The notes: a model not told the origin generated them from the sequence alone. A stretch of 64,000 nt of DNA from Apostichopus japonicus (GCF_037975245.1 NC_092568.1:2108001-2172000); one strand, 5' to 3'; positions 39,801-49,920 are shown, counted from the first letter of the stretch. Program-made: numbers and translations.

Positions 39801-42800
39801 GTTCTTTCCACTAATTATATATTTTTTATTATGCCTTGATTGCTTGTATCTTGCAATAAATACAGATCGTTTGATCTTACGTCAGTAATTCAGCAGCTTC
39901 TGTTTCTCCTTGAGAGGCTGATGGCTTCTTTTCCTTCCTTTGTATGATGTACCCCTAGAAATTAATATTAAATGAAACAAATCATAAGCAGATTACACAT
40001 TTAACAATATATTTTACCATCATGTGAGGGAAAAATCGTCCAAAATCCAGCCTTTCTCATACTGTCAATAACGTGTACATGAGAAAACTTATTTTCTGAT
40101 CACTTTCTCCTTGAATAAAACAAATAAAAAGGGGGACGATACTGATCAATAATGCAGGAAACAATACCTTAGAACTTTCCTGGCCCGATGATTGCAAATA
40201 TTGTTGTGCTTGGGTGAGCGCCTCCACTATACGTTGCGCATCTACGAAAAAGGAGGAAAACAAAGTTTCTTTTAGGATGAAATGAAATATCCAATATATA
40301 CTTGATTACAGTATCATGTCCAGAGAAATTGTTCAACAGGTTAATTCTGAAAATTCAAATATTTGAGAACTGACCTTTCTCAGAGTCGACATCTTTGCCC
40401 AAGGCTGCATTCGACGGAAAACCGACTGACAGAAGGCAATGTTCAATGAGAGCAGGACCAAACACTGACAAGAGAAAGAGGAAAGTGAATGTATTAAACT
40501 TAGACTCTTATGATTGACACAGTGATAATTACAAAGGCAACATGCTTATAGCACACCTATGAAAACTGAATATATGTACCTTTCAAACCCCCTCCCTGTA
40601 ATGTAGTAAAGATGAAGTAGTATACTGCCAGCTTTCTGTTATTAACTCTATAGACAGTACTGGGCGATAACGGACAGATTTGAAGATGAGAATATACTAC
40701 GTAGAGAATCATAACACACCTCTTTGTTCATTCTCTATTCGTACCCTTACCTAACACTGAAGGATATCACACTCCCCTATGCACCCCCCCCCCCCCCCCC
40801 TCAAAATATTCTTTTCATTTCTTCTTGTACAAAAAGGTGTAACCAACTGGCATATTAACCTTGCTAGTTTTAATAGTGACAAGAAAATCTGTTTCCAACC
40901 TCTTTTCATACACAAAATAACCAAGACCTATACACTTCTGCAGCCTATGAAAGTATTGTAGGCCTTGACCAAGTCTTTATCATAATTTGATTACATGCCA
41001 TTTTAATCTGACTAATGATTGGTAGGTTTTGATATTATTTCCAGAAATAGGGTCCATACCCAAGTCATTTAATGGATCACTGCATTGGGGTAACTAGTTA
41101 TGACTTGAGTAACTCAAGATCAAACGTGAAGTGACTCAAGTGACAATTTGGTCAACTATTATCCCATAAGACAGTGACTCGAGTCTAAGTCTTGACCAGA
41201 GTCTTTAATCAAGGCATGAGATATCACTGTCTAAGACTCAACTTAACCCCAGTATATGAAGGACTGACCACAGCTCCAACTCACTACATGACAACAGTCA
41301 ATTGTTCACTGTGCAAGTCTTTGCACAATGATATGTCAGTTGGTCAGTGTGAATGTATGTTTGTCACAGCTGAACAGTACAGGAAGTTAAAACAAAGATG
41401 CCATCTTCTGTGAAAAACAGTGAATTCTTAAAACTGTGAGTACGAAATGGGAGGAATCATCAAGCAATGGCTTTCAATGTTCTATTTGAAATTATTCTTA
41501 CCAAAATTAGGGTTTAATATCTTCTTCAGGTTCTGACCTGGCTTTGCATTTAGCAGGATTTCTTTAATTCTGAAAATAAATAAATAGAAAGCAGAATAAT
41601 TCTGAATTGTGAGAATGTGAAAATGCAAACATATCTAGGGACTAGTTCTAGAGACTGAGAGGTAAACATAAACAGGAACATGTGATGACAACTTAGAATT
41701 CTGTATTTGATGTCAAAACTTTGTTATTTTCAATCCCTTCACACCCCCAACTTGCTGATTTCTTCTTTCCTTAAAAAAATTTACCCTTATCTCTCAGTCA
41801 CTAATTATGTGTCTTGGTCACTAGGAATGACAAGAATCATTTCTAAGTTCTGGTCTCAATTCCATCTGGACCTCAGATACTGTGGACTCAGGTACAACAC
41901 TGTGTATCAAGCAAATAAACTACTGAACAGATCACTTGCAGCCCAACCCCCCCCCCCCCAACCCTCCCACATGCATCTTCTTTTGTTACCCATCTAGTTG
42001 TGCTGTCAGGTCAATTACATGGTACCAAAACAACAATGAACTAATTACCTATAGTAGTGCAAGGTTCACTATGTCAATTTCATCTCATTTATATGTTTCT
42101 CACATCATGCATTTAATATTTAAAATAATCAGAGTGTAAGAAGAGAGTGATAAAAGAGACATGATGTGAAGGAAGTAAAACAAAAAACCCAATTAAAGCT
42201 TGACGAAGTGCCCTACTCCCTATAATCAAAGTATTAGAAAGAAATTTTACAGTATACAGTATGTACAATATAAGGAACACACTCAAATAGAACAAACCCT
42301 CCAATCCCTGTGAACTCTATCCCAACACACAAATGCCTGACCGAAAACTACCCATTCACCACCATTCCCATCACAACTGACTACCTGCTTCAATACAACA
42401 ATACAATAAAAGAGTGCAGGGTTTCTTTTTGTCAACATTTTTGGAACTGAGGTGCTTTTACCAAACACCTTCCTTCTTCAAACAGTCCTTTTAAGTTCAG
42501 TTTAACAATTGCATGCAAGCCTACTATGTGTTGAAACATTCAGTAGTTGACACTTAAAAAACTTCTTTTTTTTCAAATGTGATTCAGAGAAGGAATTACT
42601 TTGTCTCGTCAGGCAGGCCTTCTGTTTGTCGGATATTTTCCAGTGGATATTTCTCCCTGACTGCAAACCTTACATCTTCCCCATCTGAACGGGCTCGAAG
42701 CACATTCAAAATGGTGTACTCATGATCAGTAAGGGCAATGTTACCCTGGGAATGAGGAAAATAAAATAAATTAAAATATAAATAACAGAAACAGTAAATA

Positions 42801-45800
42801 ATTCTGTTTAATGAATGTAAATATTCAAACTTTTAATCCAAATAAAGAAAAATGCAGATACTACAGGAAAATATGGTCTAGAAGATTCTTTCTCATTGAA
42901 TACACTGAGGATTTACTGCATGCTAATTGTTTGCATCAGTTGGTCAATATAGTGATTTAGTTTCAAGTGTGCACCCTACAAATGATTTAAAAAAAAAACA
43001 ATACAAACAAACAAACAAAGGATAACAAAGGTTACTTTTTTATGAGAGCTCTCAATTATTTCTGCAACGAAAGAAATCAAAAGAGAGAGCCCTCTTTGCA
43101 AAGACAAAGAGACGACAGTGGATCACATTCTCATTTCGCTCAACAAATAAACTTACTCTGTCATAAATCTCCACGAGCAGATGGTAAGCTGCCTCATTTG
43201 AGCCAAACTGCATATCCACCGCACGATCCATTCCAAGCTGCCTTATACTTTCCAGTCTGCGACCCCTTATGTGCTTGCGAAGTTTCATACTGAAGTTAGA
43301 GGGCATGTTATTCTTTGGCCAGTCAAAGGAAGTCATGTGGACACGAAATCCAGATTCCAAAAGAAGGACTTCTTTAACATCTTGACTAAAGGTTGAAAGA
43401 AAACTAGAGTGACAACTCTCCCCAGCGGTGACTTACAATAGTAGACTAACTGAATTTATTGCCACAGCTTTTACGCACTGATTTTGTCCCCTTTCTTAGC
43501 AGGAATGGGTATTGAAATATCATAAAGATGTAGTTTATCAATGTTATTTATTAGCAAACCGTTGACTCCTACACATCATCAAAGCAATCTTAAATATTGT
43601 AAACTTTAAAAACCTTTTCCAAGTTCTATTAAATTTAATGATTGAATTTTCACATCACTTGAATTTACAGATTTTATTTACTACATTGCCGAGGAGAAGA
43701 AAGCTGTGCCTAAAGCTTTCATGTACCACGGGGCAGTAATCTTGAGTTTAACAATCTCAAGGGAAGTACTCACTTGGCGGTAGATTTCAAATGTCTCATT
43801 GCATATATACACAGCAAAATTTTCAGGAGATGAGAGTGGAACAATCCGAGGAAACAAAAACCCTTGCAGACCACTGACGCAAATGTTATCCCAGACCAGA
43901 CATACCCTTAATAGGTATGAGATTATAATTCCAAAAACACACTTGTTAAATGAACAAAAGAAGTAAGGTAAAAGGTATTGGATTGGGTTTTTTTCACATT
44001 TAACCAATATATTGCCACTTTTCCTGCCAGTAGATTAATAGTAGACTCCCCGGTCACCCTCGCTGCAAACATCATCAACCCAGTAGTGAGTGAGCTTAAA
44101 TGATGAATGTTTGACGTAAAGATAACATTTCATTCGATCAAGGAACCATTAAGGATATTTATCATATGGGATTAACATTCCATAAAGCTTGGGTCCAACT
44201 TTGTGGTAGTCTGGGGCTCCTTGTGATACTGTTAATCAGTGAGAAAACTTCTCAACTAAGTTTAGTATCTTTTAATTATAAAGTTACATGAAAAGGATAT
44301 CATTTTGAACGAAACAGATACTTTACTAATTATTTTATTACATTGGCAATGATTCTGAATGCCAGGAAGACACCGGGGTGGACCCCCTTATTTATGGATT
44401 CACCTATCTACAAACATGTTTTTAATTGCTTTCCAATATAATTCAAGCAAATATCTAACAAGTTTCCCATTGAACTCATAGTTAAAATGACATGTAGGTC
44501 TGTGAAAATTGTGTAGAGCATCTGACATTATGATAAAATACTTAACAATTCAACGACTTAAGATAACTTACCCAGTTAATCTGATTAGATAAGTCTTGTT
44601 GTTTATGTCATAGATGTTTGCAACCCTCAAACCCAGGAGCCTGTGAAAAAAATTAATGTATTAAATGTGTTCATACTATCTATTCACATATTTAACATTA
44701 AAGTCATATCACTACCATTGATGTTCTTGGTTTCATACTCACAGATTAAATGACCTACCAATTTGTCTTACAAAAATTAGGGAGATTTATAATTTTTCAT
44801 CCCCCAAAATTGGGCAATAAGGGAAAATGTACTGAGAATTGGGTAAATATCCAACTAAAACAAGATAGCGATATAAATATTAGCATAGAAAGTTAGAAAC
44901 ACTTAAGGCTATGCAAAAGTAATTGTTGAACTAGTGTTGTCCATGCAGAATATATACAGTACTGATTTCGCTTAACTCCCGTTAAAATTCGTTAAAAGGA
45001 AAATAACCGAATTTCCACGTTTTGTCATCGAAATTCCCCGATTTTTATCGAAATTCCACGAATTTTAACGATTGGTTATTTCGGTCATTTCCTTCGTGGA
45101 ATTTTCAACGATACGTTGAAATTCTTTTTTAAACGAAATAGAAGGTCAATGTGTGGTTACGAGAAACGTCGGAAAACGAGCAACTTCGATTATTAGTATT
45201 GATTAGACTTTGGAACAGTCGTTTGAAGGCAGGAATTTTCTCAAGAACATTCCTGTACTTACTGAGTAGTGACACTCAAAGAAACATGTAGTGAAACTGA
45301 CGGGGGACGTTTTCTAACTGTGAACCCCAAACACAGTGACATAAGTCTTAACTTCGCCAGGTCGTAAGAGAGGTTGCAGTCAAAGCTATGTACCACGAGG
45401 CACCCTTCCAGATAAATTATGAGTGCTGTTTAACCATTTAAATAACAATGAATGGACATATAAACTTGGTTTACTTGCAGATTACGAAACATAGTTATTT
45501 TTTAGAGATGTAAATTGGTTTTTTATTAGAGTTGGAGTATGAAACTTTGTTTCTGCGCGAAAACATGTAACTTGAAGCAAAATAAAGATGCCCCGCCCAT
45601 TCTGCGAGGACGCTTCCATTTTTCGAAAAGGCGTTTTCTCTTTTTATTTTTTCTATTTTGTTTACTTTTAAACATGAAAATTATTTTAAAATATGTAAAG
45701 AACTTAGTAATGTACTGCAAACTATCTATAAAAACAAAAAAACGATGTTTTAGGCATGAATAATGTGTTTAATATAACTAAAGTAGTAGGCCAATCGTCA

Positions 45801-48800
45801 TGAGCTCATGATGATAGTGTCGTCAATTCGTTTTCTCAGTTTATATTTGCGACATATCACCCGTGTACATCGATCAATGGCATGGTGAAAACCCCGTGTG
45901 AAAATATGTTGACCTCAAAAGACGCAAATGGCCGTTCTAGAAAGTACCGTCATAACATTAACAACACAAGGCCAGTTTGCTCTCTCAGGTCCGCACGTGT
46001 ACAGCCATTTTTTCACACATGATATTATGCTGTGCATGCATTGCGGGCGCGATTGCGGCAAACATAAAAGAAAATGAATGAAACTGAAAAACTTACGATA
46101 TTTTTTCACAAATATTGATGCTTAGATAAGTGCTTCCTCACAATCAACGAGCCGCCCTAAAATTCGCTCCGCTTACGGAAAAACTTCTATATATATAACA
46201 AATGGAAAAACCCGAGTTTTTACACACATAATTCCAACTGACATTGGTCACAGAACATAAGTAGGTCATTGACATTCGAACTTGGCAACTTGCCCAAGTT
46301 CATCGCACCATGGGAACGACACAACACATTGAACATGATGTTATATTCTCCCGCCATCTGGACGCCGAGTGTAATATGCAAATTATGAATGGTACTGCGC
46401 AGCGTGGTTAAATCTTAACATATTGCGACACAAATTTTTGGAAGCTGTTGTTTGAAGTAACTTTTGTATCAAATGTAAGGTACTGTATCATGTATGTGAC
46501 CAGGGGCGTAGCGAAGGTTTTTTGTGTTGTTGGGGGGTTGTGGAGAATTTGATTTGCCGACGGATCTGGAAGTGGTGACTGAAATAGGGGAGGGGTCTAA
46601 GGGGAGGGGGTGTCCCCCTCCCCTTTGGAAAATTTTTAGTTTTGAAACGTCCTTAGATGCAATCTGGTGCATATTTTAAGTCAAATTTGACTTGCCGACG
46701 GATCTGGAAGTGGTGACTGAAATGGGGGAGGGGTCTTAGGGGAGGGGGACGGCGGGAAACGGCGTTTAAACGTTTAACCGACCGGCAGGGGATACGGTGA
46801 AACGGTTAGCGAAATATCTGATAGGTCACACCCTTATTTAAACACACACAACAAAACGCCCTTATTCAATGAAAATATACTGAAAACCATATCGCAAAAA
46901 CACAAAATCGCTTATAACTCGAAAACGGAAGGAGACATCGACTTTTGTCGGCTGTATAGGGATTTCCTAAACCGAATTTTGATGCGCTCTATCCACCTGT
47001 GTCATTTATGAGCTTCTCTGACGTAAGCTGCAGTAAGTAATTTCTCTGTACCAGTTCCGCGAAATTTATTTACGCAGTAAACATCGTTCATTATGTTTTC
47101 TTTCACAACGAATATTCAAAGTTGTGCTCCACACGCTTCACAGATATTGTTTTATGTCGTTCATTTTCAATTCTACTTTAAAATTACATTTTCGAACGAT
47201 GCATTGCATGCCTTATCAAGCATTCCTGATTAGTAAAACTAAGGAAGGATATTCAAATATATATTATTTTCATTTGACATGATTTTATGAGTTGTTCCAC
47301 TTGAAAAACGATGATAAAACCGAAAAACAAAACATTTACTTTTCATGTGACGCATACCGGGAGACTCATAAAAACTCCCCCTACTCATTAAAATAAACTT
47401 ATACATGCCGTCAGGCCAGTTGAAAGCCGTCAGGCCAGTTGAAAGCCCTCCCCAATAATGTTTGATCAGCTCTTCCCAATATACAATACTCAAATAAGCA
47501 ATGAAAATATATTCATTTTCCACAGAAATCTACCCAACGTGGGCCCCAAGTCACTGCTTTATTTTCTTAGTAGTCATGGAAACAATTGTTTGCAACTCTC
47601 TTGCTGGCCAGGTGTTTTCAAGTTTTATTAATAGCACGACTTTTGATTGGTTCATTCAAGATAAACTTTCTATCCCTGCTGGATTGTTCTACTTATATAT
47701 ATATGAATGAATATTTGGTTTTCAATTAACTAAGTAACAGATAACATCCATTCCATTACGAACAGTAAGGGTAAAATAATGTTTGCTTCTAGAGGCAGCC
47801 AGCCATGAAGGTTCTGCGGTGCTAAACCCCCCACGAAGATAAATACTATGCTAATTAACATAAGGTAGGCGTGAATTTGACAAAGCCAAGTTTATGATTG
47901 GACTAAGCCTTTCAAAAAAGTTTGGTGGTGGGGATATCCAGGGTAGGGAATGCACATGTAAGCAGCATACTACAGGTGGCCCAGACCCAGGCTGCGACCT
48001 TACCAGGGCAGTCCATCTGCTTTCGCGGGCAACTTACAGTAACGGGTTAGGGGAAAAATAAGTTTTTTTTTTTTTTTTTTTTTTTTTTGCGTGCATTGAA
48101 GTCGGGGGAGATTTTTTGGACGGAATGCGCTCTCAGAAAAGTTTGAAAGTGAGTGCGGTTCTGTAGTAAACGGTACCGTAGTACGTCAAGTAACACAGGA
48201 ATTTTTTGGAAATAAAGATCTCTTTGATATCCAGCTACGACTGTTTCATTGTTGATATTTTTTTCTTGTTTTTTTCTGACACTGCGTTCCTTGGTGAGTT
48301 AACTTAAACTTATCCTAGTTTAATACTAGCCTATAACTTAAGAGTCATAGAATGTGCTTGCTACGATCGACCAAGACTAGTTTTTATTATCCTAGCCAAA
48401 TCATTTTTCAAACACCTAGTACAGAACTTACTCCGTCTTATATACAATCACACTTTTGCAACGTTTGTAATATTCCTCGGCAACTTCTGGTAGAGTCTGA
48501 AAACGGCTGTAGTTACACTAAGGATTCAACGCAAGTCACAACCTTGATATGTCTAGAATTGCCTTTGCGGTTTTTGATCGCGATAACTTTCGTGGAAATT
48601 TCGTTGAAACTTCGTTGAAAACCGTGCCCGCAGTAGTCTAAATCTTGTCAACGAAATTAACCGAATTTCAACTTTTTATATCGATTTTTAACTTTTGTTA
48701 TCGATCGTTGATTTTTTTTCAACGGGAGTTAAGCGAAATCAGTACTGTATGACATAAAACACTTCATAAAATTATTTTGTGAGAAATGAAGTGGATTTCC

Positions 48801-49589
48801 CCACGGTCCTAACGCAGGTAAAAACATACGCACAGTCCATTTCTGATCTCTAGTTAGAAATCAAATTTGCCGAGAACATTAGCACATCAAATTGGGAAAT
48901 TGTGATGTTCCCTAAAAAACTGAGAGGACTGGTAACTCTGGTAGAATACATGTTCAACAAAATCAGTGCTATAATGAATCATGGCTTGATTTAACCAAAT
49001 TTAATTTGTACAAAGGATTATACCTGTTCCCTGTAGAGAGTGTACTTAGTCCAATGCAAATTCCACTTCAACAAACAGTAAATTGGTATACAATATATTA
49101 TTCACAATATAGAACCAACTTGCAGTAGTTGACAGAACATTGTCAAAACTGATCTGTTTCAGAGATACTGCCTGAGTGCTTTTTCTCATCTGCCACAACA
49201 CAACAAAGTCAAAAGTTTAAAAATAATATTAAACTACTAAAATAATAAGTAATGAAAAGATGGGGGAAAATCCTCGTGACACTTGAAAAGTTTTTCGGAC
49301 GCAACAATGGAGTTTTCATTCCCAAGGTCTCGTTCGGTTATGAAGACATTTCTTATAAGTTATAGTATAACTCAGGCTATTCAGGCCTACAGTGACTGTC
49401 GTTCTCTCGTGGAACTGGTACGCATGGGACAGCCTATGGAATTACTTGTCACATTATGTTAGGCCTAAGTATTCTCAAATTTCCCTTTTTGTGATGTTTC
49501 ACTGACAAAAATTCACACGGTTCGACTAACCTGTTGCCAATTTCTGAAATGGCAGCTCGTAGATCAATTGTCGTGAATCTAGTCTTCAT
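11194..49589 (-). CDS. NEMF: NEMF (Rqc2/Tae2/RqcH family) ribosome quality-control protein, about 35 coding exons
   Basis: Role known for the family: NEMF binds stalled 60S subunits carrying peptidyl-tRNA in the cytosol, recruits the E3 ligase Listerin and adds C-terminal tails to the stalled chain. Exons (- strand, 5' to 3'): 49589-49531, 44640-44572, 43385-43157, 42745-42600, 41569-41502, 40464-40375, 40241-40168, 39954-39881, 39452-39377, 38571-38509, 37867-37790, 36828-36781, 35658-35498, 35099-34983, 34342-34279, 32526-32438, 32259-32156, 31735-31673, 31464-31352, 29486-29429, 28737-28679, 28103-28011, 27592-27502, 26747-26483, 26075-25917, 25217-25061, 24577-24527, 24064-23987, 23047-22798, 21898-21837, 18821-18777 (uncertain), 15421-15315, 13989-13946, 13443-13364, 11283-11194. 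Every intron is GT-AG, phases chain without a break, and the product is about 1157 aa, close to the roughly 1076 aa I recall for human NEMF. The start [12 protein letters not shown] matches the conserved family N-terminus. Overall identity is very secure; a few small exons are not. Confidence 0.95.
12216..12980. mobile_element. hAT-type MITE with internal 138-bp tandem repeats
   Basis: Starts CAGGGGTGTAGCGAGG and ends CTCGCTACGCCCCTG, flanked by the identical 8-bp duplication AATATAAG (12208-12215 and 12981-12988). The interior holds about four copies of a 138-bp unit (unit anchors at 12261, 12399, 12537 and 12675). Each unit contains a G-tract followed by its C-tract complement. It lies in the last NEMF intron and has no transposase gene. 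Confidence 0.9.
12250..12815. repeat. 138-bp tandem repeat, about 4 copies, inside the MITE
   Basis: Units begin near GATTTGCCGACGGATCTGG and differ by a few substitutions; the last is slightly diverged. The same unit occurs about 1.8 times at 46540-46748, so tandem copies are a property of the transposon family and not of this locus. Confidence 0.9.
13066..13138. repeat. AAT trinucleotide microsatellite
   Basis: Mostly uninterrupted (AAT)n with two or three interruptions, in the intron between NEMF exons 34 and 35. Confidence 0.9.
15050..15365 (-). repeat. 75-bp array duplicating NEMF exon-32 end and its 5' splice site
   Basis: Four copies (anchors at 15310, 15235, 15160 and 15086) plus a partial fifth. 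The copy at the right end is the authentic 3' end of exon 32 with donor NYK/GTAAG; the others lie in the intron downstream of it. Each downstream unit keeps about 50 bp of exon-like sequence (readable as FAVPVC..PYSA.Q.YK) and a GTAAG donor, then about 25 bp of intron. The exonic part has silent and missense changes relative to the true exon. Confidence 0.9.
16096..16119. repeat. poly(A) tract
   Basis: Homopolymer of about 23 A within the large intron before NEMF exon 32. It could be a retrotransposed tail, but I recognise no element body next to it. Confidence 0.7.
17461..17815. repeat. short-unit minisatellite (TAGTACTATGTTGTACTT)
   Basis: About 355 bp of degenerate tandem units of 14-15 bp or doublets of about 29 bp, alternating GTAGTACTA and TGTTGTACTT. 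It sits in a NEMF intron far from an exon and, unlike the three donor-linked arrays, has no GTAAG signals. The reading frames on either strand across it are artefacts. Confidence 0.85.
20516..21229. mobile_element. hAT-type MITE, 714 bp
   Basis: Ends are CAGTGGCGTCACCA and TGGCGACGCCACTG, good terminal inverted repeats. Flanking 8-bp duplications are CCGGCTGT (20508-20515) and CCGGCCGT (21230-21237), one mismatch apart. G-tracts lie inside the left end and C-tracts inside the right end. It has no transposase gene. It lies between NEMF exons 30 and 31. Confidence 0.88.
21837..27592 (-). CDS. NEMF: NEMF exons 23-30: acidic and basic linker regions
   Basis: Residues of about 666-1036. Exon 24 (26747-26483) is extremely acidic, with long Glu/Asp runs, and ends in FPDTSIDL, matching the family's Pro-Asp-Thr-Thr-Ile-Asp-Leu element. 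Exon 25 contains [10 protein letters not shown]. Exons 27-28 contain PLKRGQK followed by [26 protein letters not shown], the conserved C-terminal helix block. Exon 29 is Lys-rich and poorly conserved. Low-complexity sequence makes exact limits less certain than in the folded domains, but phases are consistent. Confidence 0.88.
28011..32526 (-). CDS. NEMF: NEMF exons 16-22: NFACT-R (DUF814) domain
   Basis: Residues of about 472-665. Conserved blocks are [83 protein letters not shown] and [10 protein letters not shown], then [12 protein letters not shown]. These define the RNA-binding NFACT-R fold. Exon 19 (31464-31352) ends at CAG|GTAAGC; its last roughly 60 bp plus the donor are the template of the 106-bp array that fills the following intron. 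Confidence 0.95.
29987..31415 (-). repeat. 106-bp array duplicating NEMF exon-19 end and its 5' splice site
   Basis: About 13 units. The donor anchor recurs at 30091, 30197, 30303, 30409, 30514, 30613, 30719, 30824, 30923, 31029, 31135, 31241 and 31347; spacing is 106 except for 105/99 variants. The unit at 31347 is the real exon-19 junction. Each other unit has about 60 bp derived from the exon (AGTGCCTGGTGGGTGAATG then CAGATCAG) followed by GTAAGC; the copies anchored at 30613 and 30923 read GCTAAG at that position. A 310-bp higher-order duplication (30409-30718 versus 30719-31028) is nearly identical. It fills most of the intron between exons 19 and 20. Confidence 0.93.
32795..33878. mobile_element. 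hAT-type MITE with a second MITE nested inside
   Basis: Begins CAGGCGCGGCGGAACGG and ends CCGGTTCCGCCGCCACTG, flanked by a perfect 8-bp duplication CTCATAAG (32787-32794 and 33879-33886). Removing the nested element at 33112-33520 leaves a sequence closely matching the element at 57981-58586. G-runs near the right end are followed by C-runs. It is inserted in the NEMF intron between exons 15 and 16. Confidence 0.9.
33112..33512. mobile_element. nested hAT-type MITE
   Basis: Starts CAGTGGCGGAGCTAGG and ends GCTCCGCCACTA inside the element at 32795-33878. The flanking 8-mers AGTAAGGG (33104-33111) and TGTAAGGG (33513-33520) differ at one position. It contains a run of 14 G near 33461 and the shared core ACTATCTAAGCAGAGCGCC. 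Confidence 0.8.
34279..39452 (-). CDS. NEMF: NEMF exons 9-15: HhH-like segment and coiled coil
   Basis: Residues of about 270-472. The block [15 protein letters not shown]...YLEFPSFTE starts the segment. Charged helix-forming sequence follows ([54 protein letters not shown]), and then [20 protein letters not shown]. In this family the segment forms the long coiled coil that reaches toward Listerin. Intron 11 carries the 41-bp array and intron 12 carries the 10-bp-type minisatellite. Confidence 0.92.
34742..34850. pseudogene. inverted pair of tRNA-like halves
   Basis: On the + strand, 34795-34848 reads as an anticodon arm (GGACTGCATGTCC, TGC, Ala-like, one base short) followed by a box B-like GATCGATTCAAATTC. 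On the - strand, 34742-34790 reads as a second 3' half with TCTCTAGTGTGAATCCC. The two face each other and end in the inverted repeat CTAGAAT/ATTCTAG. It is probably a decayed tRNA-derived repeat. Confidence 0.35.
35968..36668. repeat. GGTCTGATGAGA minisatellite, about 700 bp
   Basis: Degenerate tandem units of about 10-12 bp (GAGGTCTGAT, with variants TGAGAGGTCTGA and TGTGAGGTCTGA) and larger duplicated blocks around 36350-36520. It lies in the intron between NEMF exons 12 and 13. It produces a 242-codon open frame on the - strand rich in Ile-Arg-Pro-Leu repeats, which I regard as an artefact. Confidence 0.92.
36885..37790 (-). repeat. 41-bp array carrying the NEMF exon-11 5' splice site
   Basis: Two blocks (about 36885-37077 and 37452-37790) of a 41-42-bp unit, roughly 13 units in all, split by the hairpin insertion at 37077-37452. 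On the gene strand each unit carries AGAGTAAGTAT. The last unit at 37784-37790 is the true exon-11 donor CAA|GTAAGTATAC; the array therefore starts at the authentic splice junction and runs downstream into the intron. Two units have the donor-like site mutated (TTTCTC in place of TTACTC on the + strand). Confidence 0.88.
37077..37452. mobile_element. foldback/hairpin element inserted in the 41-bp array
   Basis: Two arms of about 80 bp (about 37078-37160 and 37166-37250) are inverted copies: GCAATAGTGCAAATATTTCAT pairs with ATGAAATATTTGCACTATTGC, and GAATGTTCCATTCAA with TTGAATGGAACAAA. A short loop rich in GGCGCAGCC joins them. The adjoining 37248-37454 is bounded by TTATACAACACC and its inverse GGTGTTGTATAA. 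It interrupts an otherwise continuous minisatellite, so it was inserted after array expansion. Confidence 0.75.
39881..49589 (-). CDS. NEMF: NEMF exons 1-8: NFACT-N domain
   Basis: Residues 1 to about 269. Recognisable blocks are [39 protein letters not shown] and [17 protein letters not shown], then [12 protein letters not shown]. The Asp-Arg pair at residues 96-97 (in GMDRAVD) sits where RqcH/Rqc2 proteins have the DR pair needed for tailing activity; its presence suggests the activity is kept (inference). Exon 1 encodes only 19 codons plus two bases and is separated from exon 2 by a 4.9-kb intron that holds a 3.8-kb transposon. All junctions keep frame. Confidence 0.93.
40785..40800. repeat. 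poly(C) tract
   Basis: A run of about 16 C within a NEMF intron (between exons 5 and 6), similar to the run near 41947-41959. Confidence 0.7.
46501..46748. mobile_element. truncated copy of the 138-bp-repeat hAT MITE
   Basis: The left end CAGGGGCGTAGCGAAGG and about 1.8 of the 138-bp units match the element at 12216-12980. The sequence then stops at GGGGAGGGGG and no right end is found. It lies inside the 3.8-kb transposon, so it was inserted into that element or carried by it. Confidence 0.8.
48062..48089. repeat. poly(T) tract
   Basis: Run of about 27 T within the 3.8-kb transposon. Confidence 0.8.
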
Positions 49590-49684
49590 TTTGCCAGATG
49601 ATCAGCAGGTCTACATGCGCCTGAGTCCAATCGCCACAGAAATGCAAAACTTGTTAACATACATGTGTACAATGTTATGATGTG

Positions 49685-49692
49685 TGACGTCA
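49685..49692. promoter_or_regulatory. CRE palindrome TGACGTCA
   Basis: Perfect consensus for CREB/ATF-type factors, about 100 bp upstream of the NEMF start codon and just upstream of the putative 5' UTR exon of the methyltransferase. The motif is direct; its use is inferred. Confidence 0.55.
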
Positions 49693-49710
49693 TCTCAATT
49701 AGATTTTCGT

Positions 49711-49716
49711 CACGTG
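49711..49716. promoter_or_regulatory. CACGTG E-box
   Basis: Perfect USF/MYC-type E-box within TCGTCACGTGCGCA, between the two divergent genes. Confidence 0.5.
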
Positions 49717-49920
49717 CGCAGTTGGAACCACTTTGGCCTTGATTTCTTAATCCAGGTAAGCTAATATGTAGAGCGAAAGTCAGTTAATTCGTTATTTGTT
49801 CCAAAGGTTTTATAATGCCAGGACGTATATATTAATGATTCTGAGGCTCGGCTACCACAGCAAGGAATTAACATTCGGAGTAAGCCAGGTATTACTACTG
49901 TACTACTATACTACTAGTAG

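Larger units (their letters stand above)
44957..48747. mobile_element. 3.8-kb DNA transposon with perfect 27-bp TIRs
   Basis: The first 27 bp (CAGTACTGATTTCGCTTAAC..., 44957-44983) and the last 27 bp (48721-48747) are exact inverted complements. Both ends are flanked by TA, compatible with a Tc1/mariner-type duplication, though other TA-targeting groups are possible. Subterminal DNA on both sides is rich in AACGAAATT/CGAAATTCC motifs. No transposase-like reading frame is visible, so it is non-autonomous or decayed. It occupies most of NEMF intron 1. Confidence 0.82.
49590..49755. promoter_or_regulatory. bidirectional promoter of NEMF (-) and the methyltransferase (+)
   Basis: The NEMF start codon (49589) and the likely first donor of the methyltransferase gene (exon end 49755, CCAG|GTAAGC) are only 166 bp apart and transcribed outward. 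The interval contains the palindromic CRE TGACGTCA at 49685-49692 and CACGTG at 49711-49716. Head-to-head housekeeping genes with CRE/E-box sites are common in animals. Transcription starts are not determined. Confidence 0.6.

Noticed and set aside
43681-44007. 108-codon open frame on the - strand between NEMF exons 2 and 3
   Set aside because: Exons 2 and 3 join in frame without it and conserved NEMF sequence is continuous across that junction.
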